A stretch of DNA of 64,000 nucleotides from Gari tellinella (GCA_922989275.2 OV277868.1:21386291-21450290); one strand, 5' to 3'. Counted from the stretch's first letter, positions 25,101-33,435 are shown. Numbers and translations: made by a program. Notes: generated by a model not told the origin, from the sequence alone.

Positions 25101-28100
25101 TTTACATCGGGGCAACAAAAATAAGCTGAGAACGCTTTCGATTGTATCAGTTCTCCACTTCGGGGCGTCCAATCAGCCCATAGCCGACAGAAATCGACAT
25201 AAACAAACAAGCAAACAAAACTTCAAATTTTGAATGTGAGAAACAAAAGCAGACGATAGTTATTTAGAATTGAATTCAATTGGTCAAGGCAGTGAATGGC
25301 ATAATTTGAGAATGTTTCAAAATTGACTACAATAATAACTGTATCAGTGTTTAACCGTTTGAATCCTGATCAGACACTGGTGCTGGTTAAGGTTTCAGAA
25401 TCTTCAAGGTCTCGTCTGACTAAAACTACTCAAAAATAACAGAAAAGACATGATCAGCACTTGAGCTGTTAACCCCTTTACTGCCTTACCCCGAGCACAA
25501 CAGGTTTTTTTGCAAACAGTTTGGATCCTGATCAGACGCCGCATTATGCGGCGTCTGACCAGGATCTAAACTGTTTGGCACTCATTTCAATACGTCTTCA
25601 GTCAAAATAGCAAAATTTAAAATTTAAGAAATAAAAGCAGACGACAATTGTTTAAAATTGATGACGTCACGGCAGTGAAGGGGCTAAGGAAATATTCATA
25701 CTTGTTTCATTATTTTGTTTCCAGACCTGTCTATCCAATATAGCGACGACTGCAAAGATGACTGGCTTAAAGTGTACGACGGAGACTCAACCTCGTCCTA
25801 TTTAACCATCGGTAAGATTTTATTCGTGTTTTAGCTACATGTATTTCACTAATTTACTGCTAATCAATGACTGCTACCGCTGGGCTGTGTTCTTGCTGTG
25901 GATGCTGTGGGTCTGAATGGCAATTCTGGAGTTATACCATTGACCTTGTGCCTGTCTGGTGGATATTGCTGGTAGGGATTGTCCAATCGCTTTGAAACCA
26001 TTTGGCTAGGGGTCTATGGTGAAATTCTTGGACAGCTTTATGTTTATGAAATAAGGGTGTACCACGGCCATAGATTATACAATACGCAACCAAACAACAC
26101 GGAGAGTATTGTTTTAAACATTCGTTTTACGACTTGTGAACTGCTCTCCGGCCCTACACGGAAACAAACAAACAAACAAACAAACAAACAAATTCAACCA
26201 AACAACATGGAGAGTATTGTTTTTAAACATTCGTTTTACGATTTGTGAACTACTCTCCGGCTCTACACTGAAACAAACAAACAAACAAACAAAAAAACAC
26301 TCTGTTTTAATCATGCCCTTGATCTTTTAATTATTTGACTCATTTTAAAAAATGATTTTACAAACTTACTATTACAATTTTATACTCTTGGTAATAATAT
26401 TGAAATAATTTCCATGTTTCCATGAATCTCAATATTGTATCATTTTTATTGTGAATGTATTTACTTGTCTTTCTTGCTTTGTAGGTACATTTATATAATA
26501 ACATGTGAAGCGCTTTTGAACGCACAACTCCTGTGTGAAAAGAGCGCTATATAAATCGGGTATAATAATAATAATAATAATAATAATTTGAGTACATTTA
26601 TATGTTACAGTTGAACTTACGAGCGTATTTTGGATTCTAATCAAACGCAATGTAAATGTAAATGTTTTAACGAATAAGTTTGAGCACTGCATATCTGTGT
26701 CTGCTAATAGAGTTAAGAACAGTATAGAGATTAGGGTTACACCGAGCAAAGTTAAGAATGGTACAACTTAGCAGGACAAAGAGTAAACCGCAGGAAAAAA
26801 GCTATTGCTGAGTTTTAAGGTTTTAAATGAGTCATGGTGTTGAATGAGGGCTTGAAAATTTGCAAGCTCGCACTCAGTACAGCCTTCCGATAGCAATTCG
26901 TTCTACGGTTGTAAGAGAATAAAATAAGTATTTACTAATGTCTGCTGCAGCATGAACTTGTCTGTAACAGAGCGACACAGTATTAATAGACGAATGTTTC
27001 TGTGTATACCCTAACAATATTCTTAAAGAGATACGACGTATAGTCTAGCATCTGAACAACACTTCTACAAGGACCCCAACCATAGTTTTAATAACATATC
27101 AGAGACTCTTGCGTGCCTGGAATACACACCAACTTTCCAATTGGCACGCCGTTGTGCCATTCCAATTTTATCTTCGTTGAACATTGTGTGAGGATCCCAC
27201 ACACACCAACCATACTGTAGTTGTAGAAGAATAAGGTTATTGTGAAAACGTTCCCTGAGGTAAGACGACCTGAACGTCATGTTTCATCTAAGAAAACATA
27301 GGCTACCCTGTGTTGAAGTGCTATCAACATGTGCATTCTATGGCATGTTGCTTAACCCTTTCACCGCCAGAATCGCCTAAAGTCGAATTTGCAAACAGTT
27401 CTGATCCTGATCAGACGCCGCGATAAGCGGCGTCTGATCAGGATCAAATCTGTTTGACACCCGTTTCGATATTTCTTATGTCATACTCTCTTAATTCTAA
27501 CTTTGAAATGATATTGCAGACAATAATATTTAAGCAGACGACACAATAACGGTGTAGGGGTAAAAAACTCAAAAATAATTTGGCGGTGAAAGGGTTAAAA
27601 TGTTGACACTAAAATAACGACCAATACTGACTGTCTCCATAGTCTGTCCATGTAGTTCTATTTCATGGGTATTGGGGCTCTAGCTGATTTGGTTTTGTTT
27701 ATCTTACATGTTGATAGGTTGAAGTTTATAAATTATCCAACCTGATTACCCTGTAATTTGATCCGTTTGGAGAGTAGTTCCGTCTGTCTCCTTGTCGTCA
27801 ATTGTTAGGTAGACTGTAGTGTCGTGTGATGGTGTCAGGCAGGTTATACATATATACCGCGAATAATATTGGTCAAAGGACAGATGGCTGTGGGACTTAA
27901 CCCTTTACCCCATAGAAGCGACTTTTAGCGTATTTGATTTATTCTTCCGCTGAAGAAAATAGTTCCAATTTATACAGTTACAAATATGTATTAAGGGAAA
28001 TAGTTTCTATATGCTAGCAGATGGTGGCTTAAAGCAGGCTGAAAGTAAAGCAGAATGCGCCTGATGGCGCATTCTGCTTTACTTTCAACCTGCTTTAAGT

Positions 28101-31100
28101 GGTCACCTATCTTCAATACTAGAAATAGGCTATCAGGTAAAGGGTTAAGATATCACTGATATAGTATCAGAGCTCTGCACTTCCAGTACCACTGTCTGTG
28201 TCTGACCACCAAGTAATATCTGTATCCAGATAGGGTCGATCAATGAATGTATTATCAGTTCAACTTGCAGCTTCTCGCGGGATTCAATGTCGAACGCCTT
28301 GCTTATGTTTACATTTTACACCAGTTCCTCAACAAGCATTACCAATTGAGTTTCCGTGGATCTCTTCTCCCGGGGGAAATGTTGGAGATCATATAAGATA
28401 TCCATTGTGTTTATGAACTGACACGGTTGACAGCCACAGTATGTTTCTTCAAGTGCTATAGACTTTTTTTGGTGTTATTATGGTTGTGAAATTTTTCTAT
28501 ACTACATTGTAATTGGGACGGTATAAAAACAGATTCTTGAAGACAAAATTCAAATCTTTATCTGAGTTCTAAACAGTTTGGAGTCTGACTTGAATTTGTT
28601 TGAAATGAACAACACTTTATTTTGATATATACGCGATTATATGAAAAGAAAAGAGTTTTCCCCTCTTTAAATCAAGCACATTCTATATAATGTTTTCCGT
28701 TACATTTGCAGGGGGCGAAAAACTATGTGGATACTCTACTCCGGACCGCATTTACACAACATCCGGGGATGCTGCAACCTTCCAATTCCACAGCGATGAC
28801 TTCATCCAGTCCTCTGGGTTTGACATTATTATAACACCTTACCGTACAGGTACATGCACAATACAATACCGTAAAACATCTGAACACAGCAAACTTCCGG
28901 TCTTAATTAGTCCATAGCTGCAAAGCGAAGAGTAGTCTCGTTATTACAAACTATGCACTTGTCAATCAATGTAGTCACATATCCTTTTCAAACAGTCCAT
29001 GTCCAAAAGGCTCATATAGGAGCAATATGATCCGGTCTGCATTCTTTGTCACTTTGTATTGAACTGTAAAGAGAACCCTGTTTAGGCCAACAATGGACAA
29101 AATGCAATCGTATCTGTTTTAAGTTTCATATGTATTGTGTTGTGGTCTGTAGATGTTTTAAAGTTGATCTTGATAAAGACGACTTAATCATTTACAGCCA
29201 AAATTAGGAAATGTTACGATTTGTTTTACTCATGAAGCTTTAAGACGATTATATTGATCTGTACACAATATGGTACCTATAAATAATATATGTTTGCATA
29301 TGCAAACAGTGTACACCTAGATCAGAGTGTTCCTAAAATAGTTATATCTAATCACTTTTTGTTTTGTTTGTATTTTTGAAATATATGTTAAGACATAACA
29401 CTTTATAATTAAAATGGTCTAGACTTAACTATAAACTGGAATTGTTCATTAACTTATCTATCCATTGATACACATTTTTACGCATATACTGTATTCTTTC
29501 AAAAAATAAAGTATTGTCAATTTATACAGTCATGTATATGTACTGTAAGAGATATTACACATATCGTAGCAGATGGTATATTACATGTAACCCTTTCACT
29601 CTCAATGACGCTTTAAAACACGTTTGCAAAAATTTTGGATCCTGATCAGACGTCGCGTTACGCAATGTATGGTCAGGATCCAAATTGTTTTATACTCGTA
29701 TCGAATCTTCATAAGTATTACTTCATTTAATCTTACTTTGAAACGATCTTGCCAACGAAAACAATTAAAGCAGACGACAAAGGAAAGATGAAGAGGTAAA
29801 AAAAAAGCTCGCGTAGAATTTGGAATGCTTGAAATAAAGCAGAATGCACATTAAGGCATATTTTCAAATCCAGAAATAGGTAATGAGGTAAACTGTTAAA
29901 CTTTCAGTGAGAAGTTTAAAAATGACTTTCAAACAATTTCAGGGTACTGTTACTCATGGCAGATAAGTTGTGACAACGGCAGATGCATTGACGACAGTTT
30001 CCGCTGTAATGGTTTCAATCCCTGTGGGGACCATTCTGACTGCTCCCTAACTGCCGCTGCTATCGCTGGCATTTGCGTCGGTGCGGTTGGATTTGTTGTG
30101 ATCATTGTAATTATAAGTGTTGTAGTTTGCATCCGTCGCCAACGGAGACTTCAGGTAAGTTTGTTCACATTTTTGCCGTTCATTAAACAAAATTACAAAT
30201 TGTAAACAATTACAGAATTCATTATAGGAATAAACAATATATTTTTGCCGTTCACGGCGGTATGAACACATTAGCTTCGCAGGGGGTAAGTTTCGTAAAC
30301 GCCCAAAGGGCGTTTACTATAAACCTACCCTGCGAAGCTCATGTGTTCATACCTTCTATTTTCTGTCTTGTCCATTTAATGTGCTATGACCAGATTTGTT
30401 TTAATGTATATGAAAATATCATATACCGGCTAAATAGGTTTGATAGATGTAAATCTGGATGTAACAGCCATTCGAACTCTATAATATGCGGTATGAAAAG
30501 TAGGCCAAACTACATGTTTCGGAGTTAATTACAAAGTCAAGCTTTTACCCAGTAAACTGTAGCTTTGTGCTTAACGAACACTTATAAGACACTAAGAATA
30601 AACATTACAAATTAAATATCTATTATTAAAGCATATTTAAAATTTAGGTCGCGCATGATTATTTTAGCTTAATTTCACGCCATAGCAACCACTAGCTGGT
30701 CGCTAGGTCAGTATCTCTCCGGCGGAGTTTCCGCCCTCTTTCTAACTGGCTGTTACCAGTTTCGATTTGTAGGTTCATTGAGGGATGAGCTGCATATTTT
30801 AAAACGATTACATAAGGAATTTACAGGGTGAATGTAAATATTGTTGTATACCTCTTATTAGAATATAAACCACACTTATTTGACTATTTCGTCGTCATTT
30901 TATTTTTCAAGCCTATCATATTGTTGTATAACTGTATTCATAGATATTATTTATTTAGATATATTTATTTCGGTAAAAAGTGTACATAACTTGTCAATAC
31001 ATAATGAAAGCAAACATATCAGAGCCATGCACATGTAATTCCCACTAGAAACCAGGGATAATACAAAAAAAATAGTTTCCTTATTTCTATTTTGGTCATT

Positions 31101-32744
31101 GATTCTAGTGGCAAGACACAGAGAAAGTTACTCAATAATTATAAATAAAGATCACAGATAGTATCTAAAATGAAAAGTATTATAGAAATATCATTGTAAT
31201 CGTTGTTGACCCTCCACATTTTTCAGTTTCAGAATGGCTCGACCGTGTTCACAAATTAACACAGCAGAGAATTAAAATAATACATAAGACTAATGATCAA
31301 GTGAAACAAACCTATCTTAATAAACACGGACAAATTTTAAAGGAAAATCAATAAAATGAACCCGGATATGCATAGATAAGTAATACCAGTCTACATGAAG
31401 TAAGGAAGAAGAATGAATTATTCTGAATCTAACAAGAGTATTATGACATAATATATAACTTGAGTGGAGGATATAACAGTCGTGCGTGTCAAATTGTAGA
31501 AAACTTAATGCATTCCAGTTTACAGTGGAGAATCTGTTATTCTTTCCCAATAAACGCGTTTACGCTAAAACTATTATTTCAATAACAAACAGTTTGGAGC
31601 CAGATCAGACGCCGGGTAACCCGGCGTCTGATCAGGCTCCAAACTGTTTGCCACCAAGATAAACAAGAATTATCAGAATTGTCCAAAAGTTGTTCTTTTC
31701 TACGTTTTAGTGCTTTGCGTTTGCGTACGTTTGCGTTTAAACGGGAAAGAATAACAGATTCTCCACTGTAAACGAAATGCAAACCGAACCGAAATGCAAA
31801 CAGCATGTTGCAAATAACAGCTATTTAGCGATTAATATTTCTCTAAGCTGCAAACGATTTTGAGCTAGTTTTCCTTACGTTTGACCTGGCTAAAACTAAA
31901 TGACTTTAGCACAAACGCCTTGATTGAAGAATGTACTGTATATTCAGCATAATTATAACATACTTATATACTGTCAAATGAAACAGGTCATAATTAAATC
32001 AAACGTATGGACCGTCTAGAAGGGAAAAGGATGTATTCAATGTTACTAACATAAGTGCATGTAACACGACACACTTACACCTATAGGAAGTGTAAAGGTG
32101 TCTTTTGAGTGCAGTCAAATGTGTGTTAAGCGTCCACTGAATGAAGATGAATAGTTATTAAAGACATATTACAGCTTAGTGTAGGACTGAAGTCACGCAG
32201 CAGGCTTCTGCATTAGGATAACATCTTCCATGAACACTACACATTTAATGGTGTTTTAACCACTTCACTGCCTTATCCCGGGTACAAATATAGGTATTTT
32301 CAAATAGTTTACACCCTGATCATATATGCCGTGAAACTGTTTGACACTCAATGCAACAGTTCCTAAGTCAAACTACCTGAAATATGACGTTTTAAACACA
32401 CACCAATCAACGGAATTTAATGCTCTTAATAAACTGAGATGTATATCTGTACTCTATTATATGTATATATGTACTAAACTATATCTTTTTATGTACTCTA
32501 TTTTAAATAGTCTCGAGTACCAGTAGCGTATCCCGCAGTAACAACATTTTCAGCGACCGGGGTTCAGATGACACAACAACCTCCTCCATACCCATTGGCA
32601 GCTCCTACAGGATATAATCCACAAGTTGGGCCACAGGTTGGCTACGTTGTGCACCAGCCAAATGTGTATATGGCTGGTATTGCGTCACCACCACAACCTA
32701 TGACATCACATCCGCCAAAAACAGACGAGGCTCCTCCTCAATGA
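4058..32744 (+). CDS. CUB-LDLa single-pass membrane protein, six exons
   Basis: Six exons join in one frame: 4058-4124, 24477-24644, 25725-25811, 28712-28849, 29943-30154 and 32511-32744, giving a predicted 301 residues. Introns 1-4 are phase 1 and intron 5 is phase 0, and all have GT-AG ends. Residues 1 to about 20 form a hydrophobic signal peptide. A CUB domain (about 29-153) carries the four expected cysteines, C29, C60, C88 and C113, with the WLKVYDG and LCGYSTP landmarks. One LDL-receptor class A repeat (about 156-187) has six cysteines. A transmembrane helix (about 191-217) is followed by Arg-rich RRQRR, and a Pro/Gln/Tyr-rich tail has PPPY at 248-251, a WW-domain ligand type. The protein probably sits at the cell surface and binds an extracellular partner; which one is unknown. 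Intron 1 holds the nested transposon stack. The start is the only ATG before a signal peptide, in context acaaaATGG. No AATAAA was seen close after the stop. Confidence 0.85.
4125..5205 (+). other. Start of host intron 1
   Basis: Intronic, AT-rich; I see no element or exon here. Confidence 0.4.
5206..5690. mobile_element. TTAA MITE split by a TA MITE
   Basis: TTAACCCTTTCGACG at 5206 and CAACCCTTCACCGC before 5256. The element resumes after 5505 with TTGTCGTCTGC and the core GGATCCTGATCAGACGCCGC up to about 5690. It reads in reverse orientation to 27352-27598. Confidence 0.7.
5256..5505. mobile_element. TA-flanked MITE nested in a TTAA MITE
   Basis: A 250-bp copy of the TACAGTGGAGAATC family, in the opposite orientation to the one at 165. 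It splits an older TTAA palindrome element (5206 to about 5690). The host text reads CACCGC-TA before and TA-TTGTCG after, where an uninterrupted relative at 27352 has CACCGTTATTG in reverse complement, so the TA is the duplicated target. Confidence 0.85.
6235..6446. mobile_element. TTAA MITE, decayed
   Basis: CCCTTTCACTCTCAATGACG at the left and TTTGGTAGTGAAAGTGTTAA at the right. The palindrome core has shrunk to CTGTCTGATCAGGAACCAGA. Lies in host intron 1. Confidence 0.65.
6682..6932. mobile_element. TTAA MITE with a 66-bp perfect palindrome
   Basis: TTAACTCAT and ATGAGTTAA termini. The centre 6760-6825 is a gapless perfect palindrome from CAAACAGTGAAG to its complement, folding on CTGCAG. 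Related copies are at 57287-57537, 60771-61023 and a piece in the LINE 3' UTR. Confidence 0.8.
6990..7333. mobile_element. TA-type MITE, relative of 43714-44060
   Basis: Shares GTTGCTGTTCCCCAAACA, TGGACATTTTGAAAAG, AAGCTGTTTGCAAATGTAAG and an end AAGGGAACACTG with 43714-44060. It ends about 40 bases before the outer intron-1 transposon. Confidence 0.65.
9737..10059. repeat. 323-bp direct repeat, left copy
   Basis: Starts TGACCTTGTATTAATG, ends CAAGCAAATTTAGGT, and contains a CTTCTTCTTCTTCTTC tract. By eye it is identical to 22457-22779 except for G/A at 9788/22508. It abuts the LINE 3' tail exactly. Confidence 0.9.
10080..11222 (-). other. LINE 3' UTR with a decayed palindromic MITE piece
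   Basis: Non-coding stretch between the ORF2 stop and the TCTA tail. At about 11070-11218, directly after the stop codon, a degraded copy of the TTAA palindrome family is visible (aatgtagaccctgctcgga, then a complementary gccctccgatcagg and gtttgtcattt). Otherwise I see no genes. Confidence 0.5.
11223..14660 (-). CDS. LINE ORF2: endonuclease and reverse transcriptase
   Basis: An intact 1145-residue ORF. Residues 1 to about 245 are an apurinic-type endonuclease/exonuclease/phosphatase domain: LMTWNATG (N12), LSEHW (E39), VMGDINSE and the closing SSHRPV. A reverse transcriptase occupies about 520-800, with FRKGIGC, FLDVRKAFDTVWH, GTQQGGVLSPY, the catalytic PTSADDMVLL (Asp pair near 731-733) and THLGILF. 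The C-terminal region ends in a Cys/His cluster (CKDCHS then YCPCRFCH) that resembles the zinc-knuckle tails of LINEs. Its role is target-primed reverse transcription. The residue before ADD is Ser rather than the common Tyr or Phe. It starts 90 bases after the ORF1 stop. Confidence 0.93.
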   Translation of the reverse strand: MANINLNLMTWNATGIMSSCSYLCDAFNSNDIDICGLSEHWLHEYELNFLDSIDNNYVSYAVADYDLLTPSRRKVGKGGVCFMFKRTLRNSVTTLPIEDDRIIGIQLNLKETSVFIFQVYLPCSNHRTKLYKDYIDKIENLILGYEDKGLVIVMGDINSELNRSNQRSAYLTNMLSMNNYISINYTKINSGLRNTNVNYNGRVESLIDHIFITANTIDIVTDCTIPDDHALNVSSHRPVICRLAIPDRAISCPTVTQHIHNINWRKVTAENINIYQQLIANDQTCKDFLDKEIHSETEIDYLYDCIVQKVNYANKICFPTTKFKHYLKPYWDDELKSASQHSKYCRRIWVLNGKPRGNSHASYVQYKDAKRLFRCVHRQKVEQYITNLHAEIDSYAEVNSALFWKCIGRRRGNKTKYSKGSEMTFDNKVYKDPELINDQWGSYFKNLYTPQEQLYFDQNNFLQIKREYQEIERNVSSVNINDRQSSVSLHEVELVCSKAKKYKACGYDGCFYENFKYGGEKMLMLCARLFSSMLKLSYCPSNMKKGVITVLHKGGNKSTNDPNNYRAITLTPVLLKLYESILLMRIENQPSTINQLQGGFRKGIGCIMTSFLFKECVNFARENNSKLYTCFLDVRKAFDTVWHEALLVKLYNSGIDVYLFKAISKLYHGMSSCVRSNGFLSDWFPVLQGTQQGGVLSPYMYLIFINDLMDRLVKSPYGLSMYSINCTCPTSADDMVLLSLSSDGLQNLMNICYEYGSQFRYTYNATKSAVITANEKASVNNTNKNWYLGNDVVLETDTYTHLGILFNKNLDMTPSVIESKHRLRKTFFSIINCGVYENGIHPISSRNLYRSIILPKALYGCELWSDLSKEHLDTLETSHRFCIKYIQTLPKHTRTDVALSLIGMPSIEAEIDKRKLVFLGQLCNLDVDSIIKKVFIHRITSYGNCTSKATGFVPDIFRICRKYSLLSTLNKYVTTGYFPPKLTWKRIVSNNVKSLHSSELTKRINEDNSLKEFNIIQYQSLTIPSDIWLLSKEDRNKLRYSQFVAKLIGSLFSRPFTLPCKDCHSLASNMAMHVFLYCPCRFCHRIEFWKSIYQHFGPVAYSQLMLLPPKEQFAHLLSGMRLYSTQGNEFYSLTVTMRELYRLFQ
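14751..16265 (-). CDS. LINE ORF1, main segment (RNA-binding type)
   Basis: An open frame of about 495 residues. The N-terminal third is Glu/Lys/Leu-rich and looks like a coiled coil. The middle is Ser/Thr/Pro/Asn-rich and low in complexity. Near the C-terminus KRRKRTKRYYVGGFLPSITE begins an RNA-recognition-like fold, ending in EEPHFWPRGVTCRPW, a signature seen in ORF1 proteins of many invertebrate LINEs. Such proteins coat the LINE RNA. The upstream part lies in another frame (16410 to about 16250), so there is one single-base frameshift near 16250-16290. No conventional start is assigned, because the true N-terminus lies across the foldback insertion. Confidence 0.8.
   Translation of the reverse strand, partial: AQEIESLSNLQKTYMAEGADYSEMSDIVSCSKAKTRTKSQSKPKHTDPEAKNCDSELKLITDKVSCIEADMLLLKQRQVAIEVSRSSEIKELKDTVADTKMNISTLNDALRDQCATLNDTLNKALTPYCNVKEELLQLKDNVNKVFTNVNALQKLVISLCEPVDYRPETEDVNADSETQIQTSDTSSMQSNNYVPVPSMSEFPPLTKLKVANDMPKSTVKQPKPNQDTNIRTPTHDFHNGNAMEGDQMFGNMPIPSLKSSMSKSHNYHIETVGAFCTEEVSTAESTTIPTIITLRNESTRSNHGNANSEGYSRTTSSNAPSYKEVVARKNFEPPSFARIYRECGRPPKHSANGSNVETISGDPGPATNDTQLGIFQHVKRRKRTKRYYVGGFLPSITENDIASYVSENDLHVSKVTVFRNQRYETATIRLNVYDNHNLYKLEEPHFWPRGVTCRPWVTHNQYRRNREEQGASNNVDRDNGEHYINQSRNGARRNRLYSLRGCVD
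16250..16415 (-). pseudogene. LINE ORF1, segment between foldback and frameshift
   Basis: The frame starting MFVNQVLSDYCND runs from the foldback edge to about 16250, then shifts into the main ORF1 frame. It continues in phase with 22456-22096 if the foldback and one copy of CAT are removed (junction codons CTT CCA TGT GAT ATG). It therefore reads as an internal ORF1 piece, not a start. Confidence 0.7.
16416..18570 (+). repeat. Foldback left arm
   Basis: Inverted partner of 19840-22095. Subrepeats at about 16605-16975 and 16976-17335 share TAGAGATTTAAAATGGTATTTT and TTTTGAAAATGTTTTAG. Farther in, 18060-18356 has an open frame with IILPSSFNDS and SCYNNVTAVRA, whose counterpart in the right arm is frameshifted. 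This may be a remnant of a protein-coding ancestor, but I cannot name it. Confidence 0.75.
18571..19839. other. Foldback central spacer, no gene seen
   Basis: About 1.27 kb between the arms. Only short open frames are present (for example 19411-19100 on the minus strand), none with a recognisable domain. Text such as AGTGAAAGAACAG recurs inside the right arm, so part of the spacer may itself be rearranged arm sequence. Confidence 0.4.
19840..22095 (-). repeat. Foldback right arm
   Basis: Reverse complement of 16416-18570 with substitutions and indels. A run of about 18 G at 20150-20167 interrupts it where the left arm reads CCCCAACCGG. Subrepeats lie at about 21160-21535 and 21536-21905. Confidence 0.75.
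22096..22456 (-). pseudogene. LINE ORF1, 5' segment beyond the foldback
   Basis: Minus-strand frame open from 22456 to the foldback edge, including SELSPVYVNENTEVKVP and SIDTSQLEEYNRLIKSY. It is Ser/Glu/Gln-rich and has no ATG. In phase with the segment at 16415 once the insertion is removed. It was separated from the rest of ORF1 by 5.7 kb of inserted DNA. Confidence 0.7.
22457..22779. repeat. 323-bp direct repeat, right copy
   Basis: The partner of 9737-10059, abutting the LINE 5' edge. It does not begin TG and end CA on either strand in the manner of an LTR, and no primer-binding site or polypurine tract is visible beside it. A very long target-site duplication is the simplest reading. 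Confidence 0.9.
24149..24399. mobile_element. TTAA MITE with GCAGGCTG hairpin
   Basis: Starts TTAACCACTTACCCAATAAA, has the hairpin ATAAAGCAGGCTGAATTTAA with its complement AACCTGCTTTA, and ends AATGGGTTA. It lies between the outer intron-1 transposon and host exon 2. Confidence 0.75.
24477..24644 (+). CDS. Exon 2: first half of CUB domain
   Basis: The acceptor is tttatttcag and the donor AAAG|gtaatc, phase 1 at both ends. It supplies CUB cysteines 1 and 2, including the diagnostic CTYTV strand and a HLMIQFK strand. It begins only about 400 bases after the right end of the intron-1 transposon stack, and a TTAA MITE fills part of that gap. Confidence 0.85.
24709..24972. mobile_element. TTAA MITE with TGATCAGA palindrome, GTGTAGGCTC variant
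   Basis: TTAACCCATTTACGCCCAGT at the left. The palindrome CAGTGTAGGCTCTGATCAGA, with its complement, lies near 24835-24897. An inverted relative occupies about 37290-37531 and ends ACATGGGTTAA. It sits in intron 2 of the host gene. Confidence 0.65.
25469..25687. mobile_element. TTAA MITE with GATCAGACGCC palindrome and CRE word
   Basis: Same family as 3729-3945: TTAACCCCTTTACTGCC on the left and GACGTCACGGCAGTGAAGGG then CTAA on the right. It ends about 40 bases before the acceptor of host exon 3. Confidence 0.8.
25725..25811 (+). CDS. Exon 3: central CUB strand (WLKVYDG)
   Basis: The acceptor is tgtttccag and the donor ATCG|gtaaga, phase 1 at both ends, 87 bases. The peptide includes DDCKDDWLKVYDGDS, the CUB signature around cysteine 3. 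The equivalent exon of the antisense paralogue (55733-55650) encodes VDCRYDRLTLYDG at the same place. Confidence 0.85.
26094..26297 (+). repeat. Tandem duplication of about 108 bases with CAAA tracts
   Basis: The text AACATTCGTTTTACGACTTG ... CTCTCCGGCCCTACAC occurs twice, each copy followed by five to seven CAAA units. In host intron 3. Confidence 0.8.
26484..26588 (+). repeat. LINE/SINE 3' end with TAA microsatellite tail
   Basis: GAGCGCTATATAAATCGGG is followed by about eight TAA units. Such GCGCTATATAAAT-plus-trinucleotide tails are typical 3' ends of CR1/L2-type elements. No coding part is attached in this orientation. Confidence 0.55.
26800..27290 (-). pseudogene. LINE ORF2 C-terminal fragment in host intron 3
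   Basis: On the minus strand, 27280-27065 reads YGWCVWDPHTMFNEDKIGMA then QRRANWKVGVYSRHARVSDM, matching the conserved post-RT region of CR1/Jockey-type LINEs (usual form EYxxxVWDPHT ... QRRAAR). The frame breaks afterwards; later text gives CTECELANFQALIQHHDSFK. Antisense to the host gene. Confidence 0.7.
27352..27598. mobile_element. TTAA MITE, long-terminal variant
   Basis: Perfect 18-base terminal inverted repeats, TTAACCCTTTCACCGCCA and its complement, 247 bases in all. The core is GATCCTGATCAGACGCCGCG. It lies in intron 3 of the host gene and serves as the uninterrupted reference for the split copy at 5206-5690. Confidence 0.85.
27897..28148. mobile_element. TTAA MITE with GCAGGCTG hairpin, well preserved
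   Basis: TTAACCCTTTACCCCATAGA to AGGTAAAGGGTTAA. The hairpin AGCAGAATGCGCC / GGCGCATTCTGCT lies near 28050-28100. Host intron 3. Confidence 0.85.
28712..28849 (+). CDS. Exon 4: C-terminal part of CUB domain
   Basis: The acceptor is acatttgcag and the donor ACAG|gtacat, phase 1 at both ends, 138 bases. It encodes the LCGYSTPD segment (cysteine 4) and the closing FHSDDFIQSSGFDIII strand typical of CUB domains. The reading frame stays open into the intron, so the end rests on the splice consensus and on the paralogue's matching boundary. Confidence 0.85.
29587..29835. mobile_element. TTAA MITE, decayed, in host intron 4
   Basis: GTAACCCTTTCACTCTCAATG at the left, core GGATCCTGATCAGACGTCGC with a degraded complement, and AAGCAGACGACAAAGG before a degraded right end. 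It interrupts a remnant of the GCAGGCTG hairpin family (about 29460-29586). Confidence 0.6.
29943..30154 (+). CDS. Exon 5: LDLa repeat and transmembrane helix
   Basis: The acceptor is caatttcag and the donor TCAG|gtaagt; phase 1 in, phase 0 out. It encodes six LDLa cysteines with the CDNGRCIDD and CGDHSDC landmarks, then a helix of about 25 Ala/Gly/Val/Ile residues and the stop-transfer run IRRQRR. A whole LDLa plus the membrane anchor in one exon is matched by the paralogue's 51473-51202 exon. Confidence 0.88.
30259..30353. repeat. Hairpin just after the donor of host exon 5
   Basis: GGTATGAACACATTAGCTTC is opposite GAAGCTCATGTGTTCATACC, with an inner ACGCCC-AAA-GGGCGT stem. It begins about 100 bases downstream of the 5' splice site, so the intron RNA could fold here. 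Confidence 0.75.
31521..31770. mobile_element. TA-flanked MITE, full-length copy
   Basis: 250 bases from TACAGTGGAGAATCTG to CAGATTCTCCACTGTA. Inner terminal text CGTTTACGCTAAAAC is opposite CGTTTGCGTTTAAACG. The central palindrome GGAGCCAGATCAGACGCC spans about 31590-31650. It lies in intron 5 of the host gene and looks nearly identical to those at 36401 and 43353, which suggests recent spread. Confidence 0.85.
32511..32744 (+). CDS. Exon 6: proline-rich cytoplasmic tail and stop
   Basis: The acceptor is ttttaaatag, phase 0, with 77 codons and TGA. The peptide is rich in Pro, Gln, Tyr and Val, with PPPYPL near its start and the C-terminus KTDEAPPQ. PPxY motifs in membrane-protein tails commonly bind WW-domain ubiquitin ligases or adaptors. 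That is family knowledge, not shown here. Confidence 0.8.
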   Translation, partial: SRVPVAYPAVTTFSATGVQMTQQPPPYPLAAPTGYNPQVGPQVGYVVHQPNVYMAGIASPPQPMTSHPPKTDEAPPQ

Positions 32745-33435
32745 GTTTTGATATACATGTGTTTGCTTTCTTTGCACGTGTGAAACCAGTGAAAAGAGTA
32801 CATATCAATTAGTTATTTAAGGACTTCACTGTCCAGTTTTATGATTGATGGATTGTGATTTTTTTTGCAGTTATTCAAAGTAGGTGAAGCACGACCTGAC
32901 TTCACGGATACGTTTAAATAGTCACAATGTACACTCACAAAACATCAGTATAATTATGCAGTTCAATGCTTATATTGATGTTGTTTTCTACTATTTGTTT
33001 TAATGCATGTATATATCGATAATCAATCGAAATGAATTGTTGTTATATCTTTGTTAGAAATGATTATCACGAATATTGTTTGGGGCTGAGAGTGTAACCA
33101 TAGCCGCAAAACTAAACCTGTTTACTATTCGAACATCCAAAGATAAAGATCTATTTTGTTTTAAAATTTACGTCAACAAAAATGACACTCTAGAGCAAAA
33201 ATGCAGAGTTGACGTCATTATGATTTAAAGACATTACCAATATTAAGAACAAAATACTAATTATTTACTACATATGCACAGACACTATGTGTTTTTAACT
33301 TTTTGGCTTTATTTGTAACATAGCATTTGTTGATCAATATGATATCTAAAGTTTTGTACAAAAGGTATGACATAAGCAACTTTGTTTTCATTTGAAACAT
33401 TTCCCTAAATGTATTTACGACAGTATTATTTATAA
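32745..33435 (+). other. Probable 3' UTR and flank of the host gene
   Basis: Follows the TGA of exon 6. No AATAAA was noticed before the decayed MITE at 33436, so the polyadenylation site is not placed. Confidence 0.35.
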
